In this document: piece after piece, positions 55,246-63,810 of the stretch
Position numbering within the stretch: the first letter of the stretch is position 1
Layout of the letters: the number at the start of each line of letters is the position of its first letter
Source: Flavobacterium sp. HSC-61S13
GTDB lineage: Bacteria > Bacteroidota > Bacteroidia > Flavobacteriales > Flavobacteriaceae
Assembly: GCF_024171535.1 (NCBI RefSeq)
Contig: NZ_JALJZV010000004.1
Coordinates: 1-64,000 of the forward strand
Direction: 5' to 3'
DNA length: 64,000 nt
Position numbers and translations under genes: made by a program
Notes under the pieces: model-generated
What the model was told of the DNA's origin: nothing
Database searches by the model: none
What the model saw: only the letters and a program-made list of their open reading frames with translations

Positions 55246-56847
55246 ATGGACTTTTTTTATCAAGACCCTTATCCAATCCAGAAGGATACGACCACTTACC
55301 GTAAAATCACTTCCGATTTTGTACAAGTAGAAAATTTAGGCAACCGTCAAATTTTAACTGTCGATCCTCGTGGATTGGAATTGTTAGCTGAAACTGCGAT
55401 GGACGATGTTTCGTTTATGTTGCGTACCGCGCATTTGGAAAAACTGCGCGCCATATTAGACGATCCAGAAGCTACGGACAACGATCGTTTTGTGGCTTAT
55501 AACTTACTTCAAAATGCTGCTGTAGCTATAGAGGGGCAATTGCCTTCTTGTCAGGATACCGGAACGGCTATCGTTGTAGGTAAAAAAGGGGAGAACATCT
55601 ATACCGGTGTTAATGATGCCGAATGGTTGTCTAAGGGAATCTTTAATGTGTATCAAAAGAAAAACTTGCGATACTCTCAGATTGTACCGATCAGCATGTT
55701 TGAAGAGAAAAATTCAGGTTCTAATTTACCGGCACAAATCGATCTATACGCGACTACAGGAGCTGCTTATGAATTTTTGTTTTTGGCAAAAGGTGGTGGA
55801 TCAGCCAATAAAACCTTTTTATATCAAAAGACCAAATCGCTGTTGAACGATAAGTCGATGGCTGAATTTATACGTGAAAAAATAAAGGATTTAGGAACTT
55901 CTGCTTGCCCGCCTTATCATTTGGCGTTGGTGATTGGAGGGACCTCTGCGGAGGCTAATTTAGCAGCTGTTAAAAAGGCTTCGGCTGGATATTATGACCA
56001 TTTACCTACTTCGGGTAATATGGGTGGGCAAGCCTTTAGAGACCTGGAATGGGAAAAAAGGCTGCAACTGATTTGTCAGGAGTCGATGATCGGAGCGCAA
56101 TTTGGCGGGAAATATTTCACGCATGATGTACGAGTGATTCGCTTACCGCGTCATGCTGCATCTTGTCCTGTTGGATTGGGGGTTTCCTGTTCTGCTGATA
56201 GAAATATCAAGGGAAAAATTACTGCTGAAGGAATTTTTGTCGAACAATTGGAGCAAAACCCTGCGCGTTTATTGCCAGAGGTTGCGCCACATCTCGAGGC
56301 GCCAGTCGTGGTGGACTTGAATATGCCGATGGATGAAATCCTGGCGGAATTGACAAAATATCCGATCAAAACCCGATTGATGTTAAACGGAACCGTAATT
56401 GTAGCACGTGATATTGCACATGCGAAAATCAAGGAAATGTTGGACAACGGACAACCGATGCCGGAATATTTTAAAAACCACCCGATCTATTATGCAGGTC
56501 CTGCAAAAACCCCGGAGGGAATGGCTTCTGGAAGTTTCGGACCGACCACTGCGGGAAGAATGGATCCTTATGTTAAAGAATTTCAAGCAGCAGGTGGTAG
56601 TAAAATCATGTTGGCCAAGGGTAACCGCTCAAAAGAGGTAACCGAAGCCTGTGAACAATACGGCGGATTCTATCTCGGTTCAGTAGGTGGGCCAGCTGCA
56701 ATTTTGGCTAAAGAAAATATATTAAAAGTAGAAGTAGTCGATTTTGAAGAACTCGGAATGGAAGCGGTTCGAAAGATTACCGTAAAAAACTTCCCTGCGT
56801 TTATCATCACCGATGACAAGGGCAATGATTTTTTTGCCAACTTATAG
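55246..56847 (+). CDS. fumA: Class I fumarate hydratase
   Basis: A 533-residue iron-sulfur hydro-lyase interconverting fumarate and malate. The N-terminal alpha part contains [20 protein letters not shown] with the first cluster cysteine. [13 protein letters not shown] and the C-terminal beta part ([20 protein letters not shown]) are typical. The fused single-chain form is usual for aerobic relatives. It completes the step after succinate dehydrogenase, although far from sdhCAB. Confidence 0.93.
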   Translation: MDFFYQDPYPIQKDTTTYRKITSDFVQVENLGNRQILTVDPRGLELLAETAMDDVSFMLRTAHLEKLRAILDDPEATDNDRFVAYNLLQNAAVAIEGQLPSCQDTGTAIVVGKKGENIYTGVNDAEWLSKGIFNVYQKKNLRYSQIVPISMFEEKNSGSNLPAQIDLYATTGAAYEFLFLAKGGGSANKTFLYQKTKSLLNDKSMAEFIREKIKDLGTSACPPYHLALVIGGTSAEANLAAVKKASAGYYDHLPTSGNMGGQAFRDLEWEKRLQLICQESMIGAQFGGKYFTHDVRVIRLPRHAASCPVGLGVSCSADRNIKGKITAEGIFVEQLEQNPARLLPEVAPHLEAPVVVDLNMPMDEILAELTKYPIKTRLMLNGTVIVARDIAHAKIKEMLDNGQPMPEYFKNHPIYYAGPAKTPEGMASGSFGPTTAGRMDPYVKEFQAAGGSKIMLAKGNRSKEVTEACEQYGGFYLGSVGGPAAILAKENILKVEVVDFEELGMEAVRKITVKNFPAFIITDDKGNDFFANL

Positions 56848-56856
56848 ACATTACTT

Positions 56857-56885
56857 AAAAGCCACCCACATAAGGTGGCTTTTTT
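56857..56885 (+). terminator. Terminator of the fumarase gene
   Basis: An aaaagccacc/ggtggctttt stem followed by a T run. Confidence 0.85.
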
Positions 56886-56892
56886 GTTTTTG

Positions 56893-56980
56893 GGCGTTCC
56901 CCTTCGGGTCAGGTGTTGCGCTATATCTTTGGTGTCGCTGTCGCTATACCAAAGGATGCCGCTTCACCCCTTAACGCAAC
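56893..56980 (+). repeat. Palindromic interspersed repeat (REP-like), copy 2
   Basis: Begins ggcgttccccttcgggtc, contains the atctttggt/accaaaggat stem and ends near ttaacgca. It has the same architecture as 1408-1497, with compensatory changes in the inner stem (ttttgt/acaaaa there, tttggt/accaaa here). Confidence 0.75.
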
Positions 56981-57010
56981 TCGTACTAGTGCAAGCTCTA
57001 TTAAAAAATG

Positions 57011-57018
57011 TATATTTG
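57011..57018 (+). promoter_or_regulatory. Putative -7 element of the ogt promoter
   Basis: TATATTTG matches TAnnTTTG and lies 29 bases before the ATG. No good -33 element is visible upstream, because the repeat element ends there. Confidence 0.45.
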
Positions 57019-57047
57019 TAGTAGTAGTAGAACGCACCCTGATAATT

Positions 57048-57524
57048 ATGATACATACCGCTTTGATGTCCGCCCCATTTGGAATGCTTTTTATCGAAGC
57101 AAATTCGAGTGGAATCACGCAGATTCGCATAGCGGAAGTTGTGGACCAATCCACAAAATCCAGTTCTGTATTTATCGAGCAGGCCATTGAGCAATTGCAA
57201 GAGTATTTTGCTGGTCAACGCAAAATTTTTGACCTGAGCTTGGATCCCATCGGGACCGATTTCCAACAAAGAGTTTGGGCTGAATTGCAGAAAATTCCAC
57301 ACGGGAAAACCCTTTCTTATTTGGAAATGGCTCAACGCTTAGGTAATGTAAAAGCCATACGTGCCGCTGCAAGTGCCAACGGTAAAAATCCGCTGTTGAT
57401 CGTTATTCCCTGCCACCGGGTCATTGGTAAAGACGGTGCTTTAGTCGGTTTCTCCTCGGGATTAGCGGTAAAAAAGTGGTTGCTGGATCACGAATCCGAA
57501 TTCAAACAGCAATCTTTGTTTTAA
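57048..57524 (+). CDS. ogt: Methylated-DNA--protein-cysteine methyltransferase
   Basis: A 158-residue DNA repair protein that takes alkyl groups from O6-alkylguanine onto the cysteine of IPCHRVIG. The DNA-binding motif around AIRAAASANGKNPL is intact. Start ATG 57048 gives the usual length; the longer open frame runs into the upstream repeat and promoter and is rejected. Confidence 0.92.
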   Translation: MIHTALMSAPFGMLFIEANSSGITQIRIAEVVDQSTKSSSVFIEQAIEQLQEYFAGQRKIFDLSLDPIGTDFQQRVWAELQKIPHGKTLSYLEMAQRLGNVKAIRAAASANGKNPLLIVIPCHRVIGKDGALVGFSSGLAVKKWLLDHESEFKQQSLF

Positions 57525-57582
57525 ACAAGCCTTGTCGAAACAATTTAATTTGTATTTTAGTAGGCATTTTAAAAATAAACCG

Positions 57583-58740
57583 ATGAAAAAACTGTTTAAA
57601 ATACTTAAAATCATAATAATTACGTTGGTGGTACTCGTGGCTTTGATGTATGTTTTCAAAGTGGATTATTTGATTACTGCTGTGCGTACCGTATATTTTC
57701 ACGGGCATAAAACCGCTTTTTTAGTTGATTATAAATATTTTCCAAATAGAGAAATTAAAAAGGGGATTGCACAACCGTGGCATATCGCCAAAGATTATAA
57801 TACCGTTAAGGCTACAGAACGATTAGAAAGTACCAACAAGGAACTTCAGACCGTGGCATTTATCATTATCAAAAACGACAGTATTTGGTATGAGAGTTAT
57901 TATGATGGTTATGATAAAGACTCTAAAAGCAATTCGTTTTCTATGGCCAAAAGTGTGGTTTCTGCCGCTCTAGGAAAGGCCATCATGGAGGGGAAGATCA
58001 AGAGTTTGGATCAAAAGGTCATTGATTTCTTACCGGAGTTAAAGGGAACTTATAAAGATCAAGTTACCGTAGGTGATTTGTCGTCCATGGCATCGGGTTT
58101 AAATTGGGACGAACAGTATTACAGTCCACTTTCGATCGTTACGAGAGCGTATTTCGATAAAGACCTGAGAAAAGTGATGTTGGGATTGGATATCAGTACG
58201 AAGCCGGGTCAGCATTTTGAATATAAAAGTGGCGACACCCAATTGTTGGCGATGGTTTTGGAAAAAGCCGTTAAGAAACCGCTGGCAGTTTATGTGTCTG
58301 AAAAATTCTGGCAACCTTTAGGAGCTGAAAATGATGCTTTGTGGCAATTGGATCATGAGGGCGACGGTATTGAAAAAGCGTATTGTTGTATCGCCAGCAA
58401 TGCTAGGGACTTTGCCCGTTTCGGTAAATTGTATCAACAGCATGGAAAATGGGAGGGTCAGCAAATACTCGATAGCGCTTTTGTCGCCAAATCGATTCAA
58501 CCGCGTTTTCCAGAAAGTCCGGAATATGGTTATGGCTGGTGGTTGAATAACTACCGCAATAAATCCATGTTTTATATGCGAGGGCATTTGGGGCAATTTG
58601 TTATCGTAATTCCTGAAGACGATATGATTATCGTGCGTTTAGGGCATCTTAAAGGGCTTCAAACCACTGCCGATGCACATAGCAATGATTTTTATATCTA
58701 TGTCGATGAGGCATACCAAATGTTGGGACAAAGAAAATAA
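57583..58740 (+). CDS. Membrane-anchored serine hydrolase (class C beta-lactamase fold)
   Basis: A 385-residue protein with an N-terminal transmembrane anchor (IIIITLVVLVALMYVF). The catalytic SxxK motif is SMAK in SFSMAKSVVSAALGK, with a YKSGD element where the YxN motif is expected and a GYGWW segment. This is the beta-lactamase-related family (PF00144) that includes 6-aminohexanoate-dimer hydrolases and peptidases. True beta-lactamase activity is unlikely to be inferable. The ATG at 57583 is used. Confidence 0.85.
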   Translation: MKKLFKILKIIIITLVVLVALMYVFKVDYLITAVRTVYFHGHKTAFLVDYKYFPNREIKKGIAQPWHIAKDYNTVKATERLESTNKELQTVAFIIIKNDSIWYESYYDGYDKDSKSNSFSMAKSVVSAALGKAIMEGKIKSLDQKVIDFLPELKGTYKDQVTVGDLSSMASGLNWDEQYYSPLSIVTRAYFDKDLRKVMLGLDISTKPGQHFEYKSGDTQLLAMVLEKAVKKPLAVYVSEKFWQPLGAENDALWQLDHEGDGIEKAYCCIASNARDFARFGKLYQQHGKWEGQQILDSAFVAKSIQPRFPESPEYGYGWWLNNYRNKSMFYMRGHLGQFVIVIPEDDMIIVRLGHLKGLQTTADAHSNDFYIYVDEAYQMLGQRK

Positions 58741-58745
58741 CTAAG

Positions 58746-59459
58746 ATGATCGATAAAATACTTTTAGAGCATATTTTGTTTCTCGATATTGAAACCGTAC
58801 CAGAACAAGCGGCTTACGAGGATTTGGATCCGGAGATGCAAATGTTGTATGAAGCTAAAACTAGTTATCAGCGAAAGGACGCTGTCAGTGCGGAGGAATT
58901 TTATTCCCACGCTGGGATTTGGGCCGAGTTCGGTAAAATCGTTTGTATATCTGTCGGTTATTTTGTTTTTAAAAACGACATCAGGCAGTTTAGAACCACC
59001 TCTTTTTTTGGGGAAGAACCGCAGTTGCTAAAGGATTTTAGCGCATTGCTGGAAACGCATTTCAGCAAACCTCAATACGTGCTGTGCGGACACAATGCTA
59101 AGGAGTTTGACTATCCATTCCTAGCGAGACGAATGATTATTCACGGATTGAGAATACCGGCGAAACTCAATTTGTTTGGAAAAAAACCGTGGGAAATTCC
59201 TCATTTGGATACTTTGGAATTGTGGAAGTTCGGCGATTTTAAACACTATACTTCTTTAAAGTTATTGACGAAAATATTGGACATACCTTCGCCTAAAGGA
59301 GATATAGACGGTAGTCAGGTGGCTCAAGTCTATTATCAAGATCAGGATATCGATCGGATAATCACTTATTGCGAAAAAGATGTCGTTGCTGTTGCTCAGA
59401 TCGTTTTGCGCTTCAAAAGACAGGATTTGTTGGTTGAAAATGAATTATTTTCAATTTGA
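58746..59459 (+). CDS. 3'-5' exonuclease, PolB-like (DEDDy)
   Basis: A 237-residue nuclease of the ribonuclease-H fold. ILFLDIETVPEQ holds the first Asp and Glu, HNAKEFDYPFLARRMI the second Asp, and YCEKDVVAVAQ the last Asp, with the tyrosine pattern of the DEDDy type. It matches the predicted PolB-like 3'-5' exonuclease family (PF10108). It starts 5 bases after the serine hydrolase gene, so they are co-transcribed. Confidence 0.87.
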   Translation: MIDKILLEHILFLDIETVPEQAAYEDLDPEMQMLYEAKTSYQRKDAVSAEEFYSHAGIWAEFGKIVCISVGYFVFKNDIRQFRTTSFFGEEPQLLKDFSALLETHFSKPQYVLCGHNAKEFDYPFLARRMIIHGLRIPAKLNLFGKKPWEIPHLDTLELWKFGDFKHYTSLKLLTKILDIPSPKGDIDGSQVAQVYYQDQDIDRIITYCEKDVVAVAQIVLRFKRQDLLVENELFSI

Positions 59460-59539
59460 GTTAAAGAAAAGTTAAAAGATGTATTTATGTAGGTTAGTTG
59501 GCAAAACATCTGCAAATTTGTGTCATTAAACAAAGAAAA

Positions 59540-59611
59540 ATGAACAGTTATAAACATTATTCATCAAATTTTACCATGTGGATTCTATCCGCGAGGGATC
59601 TTGTTGTGTAG
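59540..59611 (+). CDS. Leader peptide A of the osmC-like gene (attenuator)
   Basis: A 23-codon ORF with residues 13-18 MWILSA. It has the same length as metH leader 1 and shares Met-Trp-x-x-Ser-Ala; the underlying DNA shares atgtgg, six bases, then tccgc. The region before Met13 is rich in Tyr, His, Ser and Phe in place of a Met run. A terminator follows 30 bases after the stop, and gcgaggg inside the ORF pairs with its 5' arm. A -7-like caaatttg at 59513-59520 is placed as in the metH leader. Confidence 0.6.
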   Translation: MNSYKHYSSNFTMWILSARDLVV

Positions 59612-59650
59612 TTTTATTTCAGAATAAAAATATATATTTAGAGCCCTCGC
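59591..59650 (+). promoter_or_regulatory. Predicted antiterminator of attenuator A
   Basis: gcgaggg at 59591-59597 is a perfect 7-base complement of ccctcgc at 59644-59650, the 5' arm of the following terminator. The two pairings are exclusive. Confidence 0.62.
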
Positions 59651-59672
59651 CTTTTGCGGGGGCTTTTTTTTT
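59642..59672 (+). terminator. Attenuator A terminator
   Basis: A stem of agccctcgc against gcgggggct (one G-T pair) with nine T residues, 310 bases before the osmC-like start codon. Confidence 0.85.
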
Positions 59673-59785
59673 ACAGAAATTTAAAAGTGATCGAGTCCTT
59701 TTTTACAATTATAAAACCGCGTGTTAGTGTGGGATTTACTGTTGAAAAGGCGTTAGAGAACTGATAATCATTAAAAGAATACAGT

Positions 59786-59869
59786 ATGAGTTTTAATTAT
59801 TTTACATCGTCATTTATTTGCAAGTGTATGCATAATATGCACTTGTGGCTTTGCAGTTGCTTAAATTGA
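59786..59869 (+). CDS. Leader peptide B, Cys/Met-rich (attenuator)
   Basis: A 27-codon ORF with residues 11-25 ICKCMHNMHLWLCSC, giving four Cys and two internal Met in fifteen codons. A terminator follows 28 bases after the stop, the same spacing as behind metH leader 2. gcagttgc at 59853-59860 can pair with gtaactgc in the loop and inner stem of the terminator, a weaker antiterminator than the others. A role in sensing sulfur amino acids is inferred. Confidence 0.5.
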   Translation: MSFNYFTSSFICKCMHNMHLWLCSCLN

Positions 59870-59897
59870 TGTGTTTATAAGTTCGTACGAATGAAAT

Positions 59898-59937
59898 AAA
59901 AAGTCTTTTTGGTAACTGCTCCAGAAAGACTTTTTTT
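59898..59937 (+). terminator. Attenuator B terminator
   Basis: A stem of aaaaagtctttttgg against ccagaaagacttttt, with one wobble pair and an 8-base loop, runs into T residues. It lies 45 bases ahead of the osmC-like ATG. Confidence 0.82.
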
Positions 59938-59981
59938 ATAGAATAAAATGAGATTTTTTAATTTAAAAACAAAAATAGGTA

Positions 59982-60440
59982 ATGGGTAAAAAACTAGTAA
60001 AAGTACTGGGATTCTCAGCAAAGGAGAGCCAGTTTGTCGTCAAGTCAAAAGATTTTTCTTTGACATTAAACAACGAAGTGGGATTTGTCACTTCAAAACC
60101 GTCAAGTTCGGTTGAATTTCTATTGGCTAATTTGGCAGGCAGTATACACGCAGTGGGTAAGGCGGTTGCTAAAGAGCAGCAATTAAATTTGAGATCGATT
60201 CAGTTGGAGATTTCGGGAGAAATTGAAGCGTCTAAATGGGAGGCTTCTGAAAAAAGAGGGGATGTTGGATTTAAAACCGTCCATGTTGTGATCAAACCTA
60301 CTTCAAGTGCTTCTATCGTAGCCTTGAAGAAATGGATGGATTCTGTGAAAAACCGTTGTCCAGTATATGCAAATATGAATAAATCGACTGCGGTTATTTT
60401 AACTTTGGTAAAAGAATATGATGTGGTTAATGTGGCGTAA
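59982..60440 (+). CDS. OsmC-like protein lacking the first catalytic cysteine
   Basis: A 152-residue OsmC-family protein. Canonical members reduce hydroperoxides with two cysteines, one in an LAGC motif on the central helix and one in RCPV. Here the first is serine (EFLLANLAGSIHAVG, Ser54), while Cys126 in KNRCPVYANM is kept. It may therefore not be a normal peroxidase. In Flavobacteria, OsmC-like genes often sit among methionine/cysteine synthesis genes (general knowledge), which fits the attenuators upstream. Confidence 0.75.
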   Translation: MGKKLVKVLGFSAKESQFVVKSKDFSLTLNNEVGFVTSKPSSSVEFLLANLAGSIHAVGKAVAKEQQLNLRSIQLEISGEIEASKWEASEKRGDVGFKTVHVVIKPTSSASIVALKKWMDSVKNRCPVYANMNKSTAVILTLVKEYDVVNVA

Positions 60441-60468
60441 TAATGGCATAGCCGGCTATAAGGAGAAA

Positions 60469-60508
60469 GCGTTCTCTTTTTAATTAGTTGGAAAGAGAAC
60501 GTTGTTTT
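60469..60508 (+). terminator. Terminator of the osmC-like gene
   Basis: A gcgttctcttt/aaagagaacgt stem (one G-T) followed by a T-rich stretch. Confidence 0.7.
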
Positions 60509-60570
60509 TAAAGGCTTAGCATTTTTTATTTTAATACATTGCACTATATTTTTAAGCACAACATTACAGT

Positions 60571-62262
60571 ATGTCATTAAAGAAAGTTTTAGAAGTTAAT
60601 TCCGTCGCTATCGATTTTAAGGTTGATAAAATCTGGAAGCCCATTGTAAAAAGGCTTTCTTTTTATATTGGTCACAATGAGATTGTTGGAATAGTTGGGG
60701 AGTCGGGTTCTGGAAAATCCGTAACGTCTTTGGCTTTGATGGGATTGTTGCCTCAAGAGGTTTCTAGAATATCCAATGGAGAAATTGTTTTTGGTGATGT
60801 TGATTTGACCAAAATCAATCAAAAGGAATGGCGCGGAGTACGTGGCCAGAAAATAGCTATGATTTTTCAAGAGCCGATGAGTTCTTTAAATCCATCGATG
60901 ACTTGTGGACTTCAGGTTGCGGAAATGTTGATGGAGCATACTTCGGCATCAAAAAAAGAAATCCGATCTGCGGTGATCTCACTTTTTGAGAAGGTTAAAC
61001 TACCAAATCCCGAGGAGATCTTTATAAAGTATCCGCATCAGATTTCTGGTGGACAGAAACAACGGGTGATGATTGCAATGGCGATTGCCTGCAAGCCGGA
61101 ACTGCTGATTGCTGACGAGCCAACTACGGCTTTGGATGTTACCGTACAGCAAGAAATTATTACATTATTACGGGATTTACAACAAGAAACCGGTATGAGT
61201 ATATTGTTTATCACGCATGACTTGGCGTTGATATCAGAAATCGCACATCGTACTATTGTTTTGTATCAGGGTGAGATTGTCGAACAAGGTCTGACCACTC
61301 AGATTTTTGAAAATCCCACACATATTTATACCAGAGCTTTAATCAAGTCAAGACCATCATTGGATTACCGATTGGATCGATTGCCTACCATATCCGATTT
61401 TTTAAACAACACATCGATTTCCGAAATCGTCACAGACGAAGAGCGTCAACAGCGTCACGAGGAATTGTATAAGCAATCACCTTTGTTGGAAGTTCGCGAT
61501 TTGGGTAAAACGTATTTTAATGGGGGAAATTGGTTTAGAAAGAAGGAGTTCCAAGCGCTTTCGGAGGTTAATTTAAAAATTTACGAAGGAGAAACTTTGG
61601 GATTGGTAGGGGAAAGTGGTTGTGGAAAATCAACTTTAGGAAATGCTATTTTGCAATTGGATCCCGCTACTTCGGGCACTATCTTTTATAGAGGACAGGA
61701 TATTACAAAATTGTCCAAAAGTCATCTTCGCGCATTGCGAAAGGAAATACAAATTATTTTTCAAGATCCTTATTCTTCGTTAAACCCAAGAATTACTGTC
61801 GGAAAGGCTATTATGGAGCCGATGAAGGTACATGGTTTATACGGTTCTGATCGGGAGCGTAAAATGAAGACCATCGAAATTCTGGAGCGAGTAGGTCTTG
61901 ATGAAAGTTGTTTTAATCGCTATTCTCACGAGTTTTCGGGAGGGCAACGCCAGCGAATTGGCATTGCTAGAACCATTGCCTTACAGCCTAAACTGATTGT
62001 ATGTGATGAATCGGTTTCCGCTTTGGATATTTCGGTACAAGCCCAAGTTTTAAACCTGTTGAACGAACTGAAGGAGAATTTTGGATTTACCTATCTGTTT
62101 ATTTCTCATGATTTGGCTGTTGTCAAATATATGTCGGATCAAGTAGCTGTGATGAGTAAGGGGCAAATCGTTGAAATGAATGAGGCCGATGATTTGTATA
62201 GAAACCCACAAACGGCATACACTCAAACTTTGATTCAGGCAATACCCAAGTCGAGACAGTAA
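60571..62262 (+). CDS. Dipeptide/oligopeptide ABC transporter, double ATPase
   Basis: A 563-residue protein made of two ATP-binding cassettes of the DppD/DppF (OppD/OppF) type. The first has Walker A GESGSGKS, signature SGGQKQR and Walker B LLIADEPT. The second has GESGCGKS, SGGQRQR and LIVCDESVSALD. It would drive peptide import (or nickel or microcin uptake, as for relatives such as YejF). No permease or binding-protein genes are adjacent. Confidence 0.92.
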   Translation: MSLKKVLEVNSVAIDFKVDKIWKPIVKRLSFYIGHNEIVGIVGESGSGKSVTSLALMGLLPQEVSRISNGEIVFGDVDLTKINQKEWRGVRGQKIAMIFQEPMSSLNPSMTCGLQVAEMLMEHTSASKKEIRSAVISLFEKVKLPNPEEIFIKYPHQISGGQKQRVMIAMAIACKPELLIADEPTTALDVTVQQEIITLLRDLQQETGMSILFITHDLALISEIAHRTIVLYQGEIVEQGLTTQIFENPTHIYTRALIKSRPSLDYRLDRLPTISDFLNNTSISEIVTDEERQQRHEELYKQSPLLEVRDLGKTYFNGGNWFRKKEFQALSEVNLKIYEGETLGLVGESGCGKSTLGNAILQLDPATSGTIFYRGQDITKLSKSHLRALRKEIQIIFQDPYSSLNPRITVGKAIMEPMKVHGLYGSDRERKMKTIEILERVGLDESCFNRYSHEFSGGQRQRIGIARTIALQPKLIVCDESVSALDISVQAQVLNLLNELKENFGFTYLFISHDLAVVKYMSDQVAVMSKGQIVEMNEADDLYRNPQTAYTQTLIQAIPKSRQ

Positions 62263-62295
62263 GGTAGTGGCTAGTGGATGAGTACTAGTAAATAA

Positions 62296-62331
62296 AAAAG
62301 CCCTTTCATGATTAAGTAGAAAAGGCTTTTG
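62296..62331. terminator. Bidirectional terminator
   Basis: aaaagccttt-type arms (aaaagcccttt against aaaaggctttt, one mismatch) lie between convergent genes. Confidence 0.7.
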
Positions 62332-62340
62332 TAGTTTTGA

Positions 62341-63690
62341 TTAATATCCTCGGTAAGGAACTTCTTTTTCATGAAATTCAATGCCGTAATTCTCTAGTTC
62401 TTTGAGAATCGGTTCGTAAACATCTTTATCTATCGGCATTTGTACACCGGGTTTTGTAATGATGCCTTTTAAAATTTTTAAGGCGGCAATGGCAACGGGT
62501 AGTCCAACGGTTTTTGCCATAGCTGTATAGGTTTGATCGTCGCCGATACACACCATTTTGGAATCGATTTCCTTGTGTTCGCCATTCAATTCATAACCGA
62601 ATTTGTGATACATCACAATCATATCCTTGTCGTTTTCCTTTAACGACCAGCTGTCGCTGAGTATTTTTTCGAGTATCTGTGCAGGAGTTGCATTTTTTAA
62701 CCCGATGATTTTATCGGGATTAAAGATATCCAGTTCCATCAATTTATCCCACATGATGTCATCTTGGTCTAAATTTAAGGCCAAACGCAGTTTTATCTCC
62801 ACTGAATCTGTACGGTGATAAGGCAGATAGGAATTAATAAAGTCGCGATACGACATATGTTCTGAATTGTCGATGGTGTAGGAGTCGTCGGTTAGTCCTA
62901 ATTCTACAAACATATTCCATGCTTTGGAATAGCCAACTCTACGAATAGTTCCTCTGAAAACCGTTAGGGCATCGTCTAATCCGTATATCGAGCGGTATTT
63001 TAGTGAATCTCTATTGGCGTAACCTTCAAAACGGCCGTAGCCCTCAATTTCCATAAACTCAGTTCTTCTGAAAACCTTGTTGTATGGAATGTATTTGTAT
63101 TGACCTTCCTGGATGAATTTCGCTGCGCCACCTTGTCCGGCAAGGACTACGTTTCTCGGATTCCATGTGAATTTGTAATTCCATAAGTTGTCGTCCGATT
63201 CGGGTGCAACCAAACCTCCACAAAACGATTCAAACAAGATGGTTTTACCGCCTTTTGCGCGGATTTCATCGAGTATCTTCATTGCGCTCATATGATCGAT
63301 ACCGGGATCTAATCCAATTTCATTCATAAAAACCAAGCCGTTCTTTTTGACCTCTTCATCTAAAGCGGCCATCTCTGGGCTTATATAAGAAGCGGTTACC
63401 AAGTGCTTCTTGTAGGTCAAGCAATCTTTGGCAAGTTCGATATGCATAAAAGCGGGTAACATGGAAATAACAATAGAGGCTTTGGCTATTTCTTCTCTTC
63501 TGTGCTCCACATCAAATAAATCAAGAGAAATAGCTGTTGCATTAGGATGATTTTGGGTCTTCTTTTGAGCTAATTCTAACGAAAGATCAGCTATAGTTAT
63601 ATGTAAATTTTCTAAATCAGATTTTTCTAACAGATATTTAATAAGAGATGAAGCAGATCTTCCGGCTCCAACAATTAAAATATTTCTCAT
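62341..63690 (-). CDS. Saccharopine dehydrogenase-like reductase
   Basis: A 449-residue enzyme with the N-terminal Rossmann motif ILIVGAGRSASSLIKYLLE and the conserved MNEIGLDPGIDHMSAM segment of the saccharopine dehydrogenase (glutamate-forming) family. In lysine breakdown it would act on saccharopine, but in many bacteria the substrate differs. No partner gene is next to it. Confidence 0.85.
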   Translation of the reverse strand: MRNILIVGAGRSASSLIKYLLEKSDLENLHITIADLSLELAQKKTQNHPNATAISLDLFDVEHRREEIAKASIVISMLPAFMHIELAKDCLTYKKHLVTASYISPEMAALDEEVKKNGLVFMNEIGLDPGIDHMSAMKILDEIRAKGGKTILFESFCGGLVAPESDDNLWNYKFTWNPRNVVLAGQGGAAKFIQEGQYKYIPYNKVFRRTEFMEIEGYGRFEGYANRDSLKYRSIYGLDDALTVFRGTIRRVGYSKAWNMFVELGLTDDSYTIDNSEHMSYRDFINSYLPYHRTDSVEIKLRLALNLDQDDIMWDKLMELDIFNPDKIIGLKNATPAQILEKILSDSWSLKENDKDMIVMYHKFGYELNGEHKEIDSKMVCIGDDQTYTAMAKTVGLPVAIAALKILKGIITKPGVQMPIDKDVYEPILKELENYGIEFHEKEVPYRGY

Positions 63691-63789
63691 AACTTGGCTT
63701 TTAATTAAGATACGAAAATAGCGATTTCGTTAGCGTTAAAAAATAAAAAACCCATTTAATTTGGGAAGGGAAATTAATTTTAAGAATCG

Positions 63790-63797
63790 TATATTTG
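63790..63797 (+). promoter_or_regulatory. Putative -7 element of the DUF423 gene
   Basis: TATATTTG lies 13 bases before the ATG. A TTTG at 63760-63763 is too far upstream (26 bases) for the normal spacing. Confidence 0.4.
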
Positions 63798-63810
63798 AAA
63801 TAAAAATAGT

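Noticed and set aside
56913..57047. N-terminal extension of Ogt by 45 residues
   Set aside because: The extension covers the REP-like element and the likely promoter, and the family length starts at 57048.
57583..58740. Class C beta-lactamase conferring resistance
   Set aside because: The SMAK motif shows only the fold. The membrane anchor and altered second motif fit the broad serine-hydrolase family, so resistance cannot be claimed.
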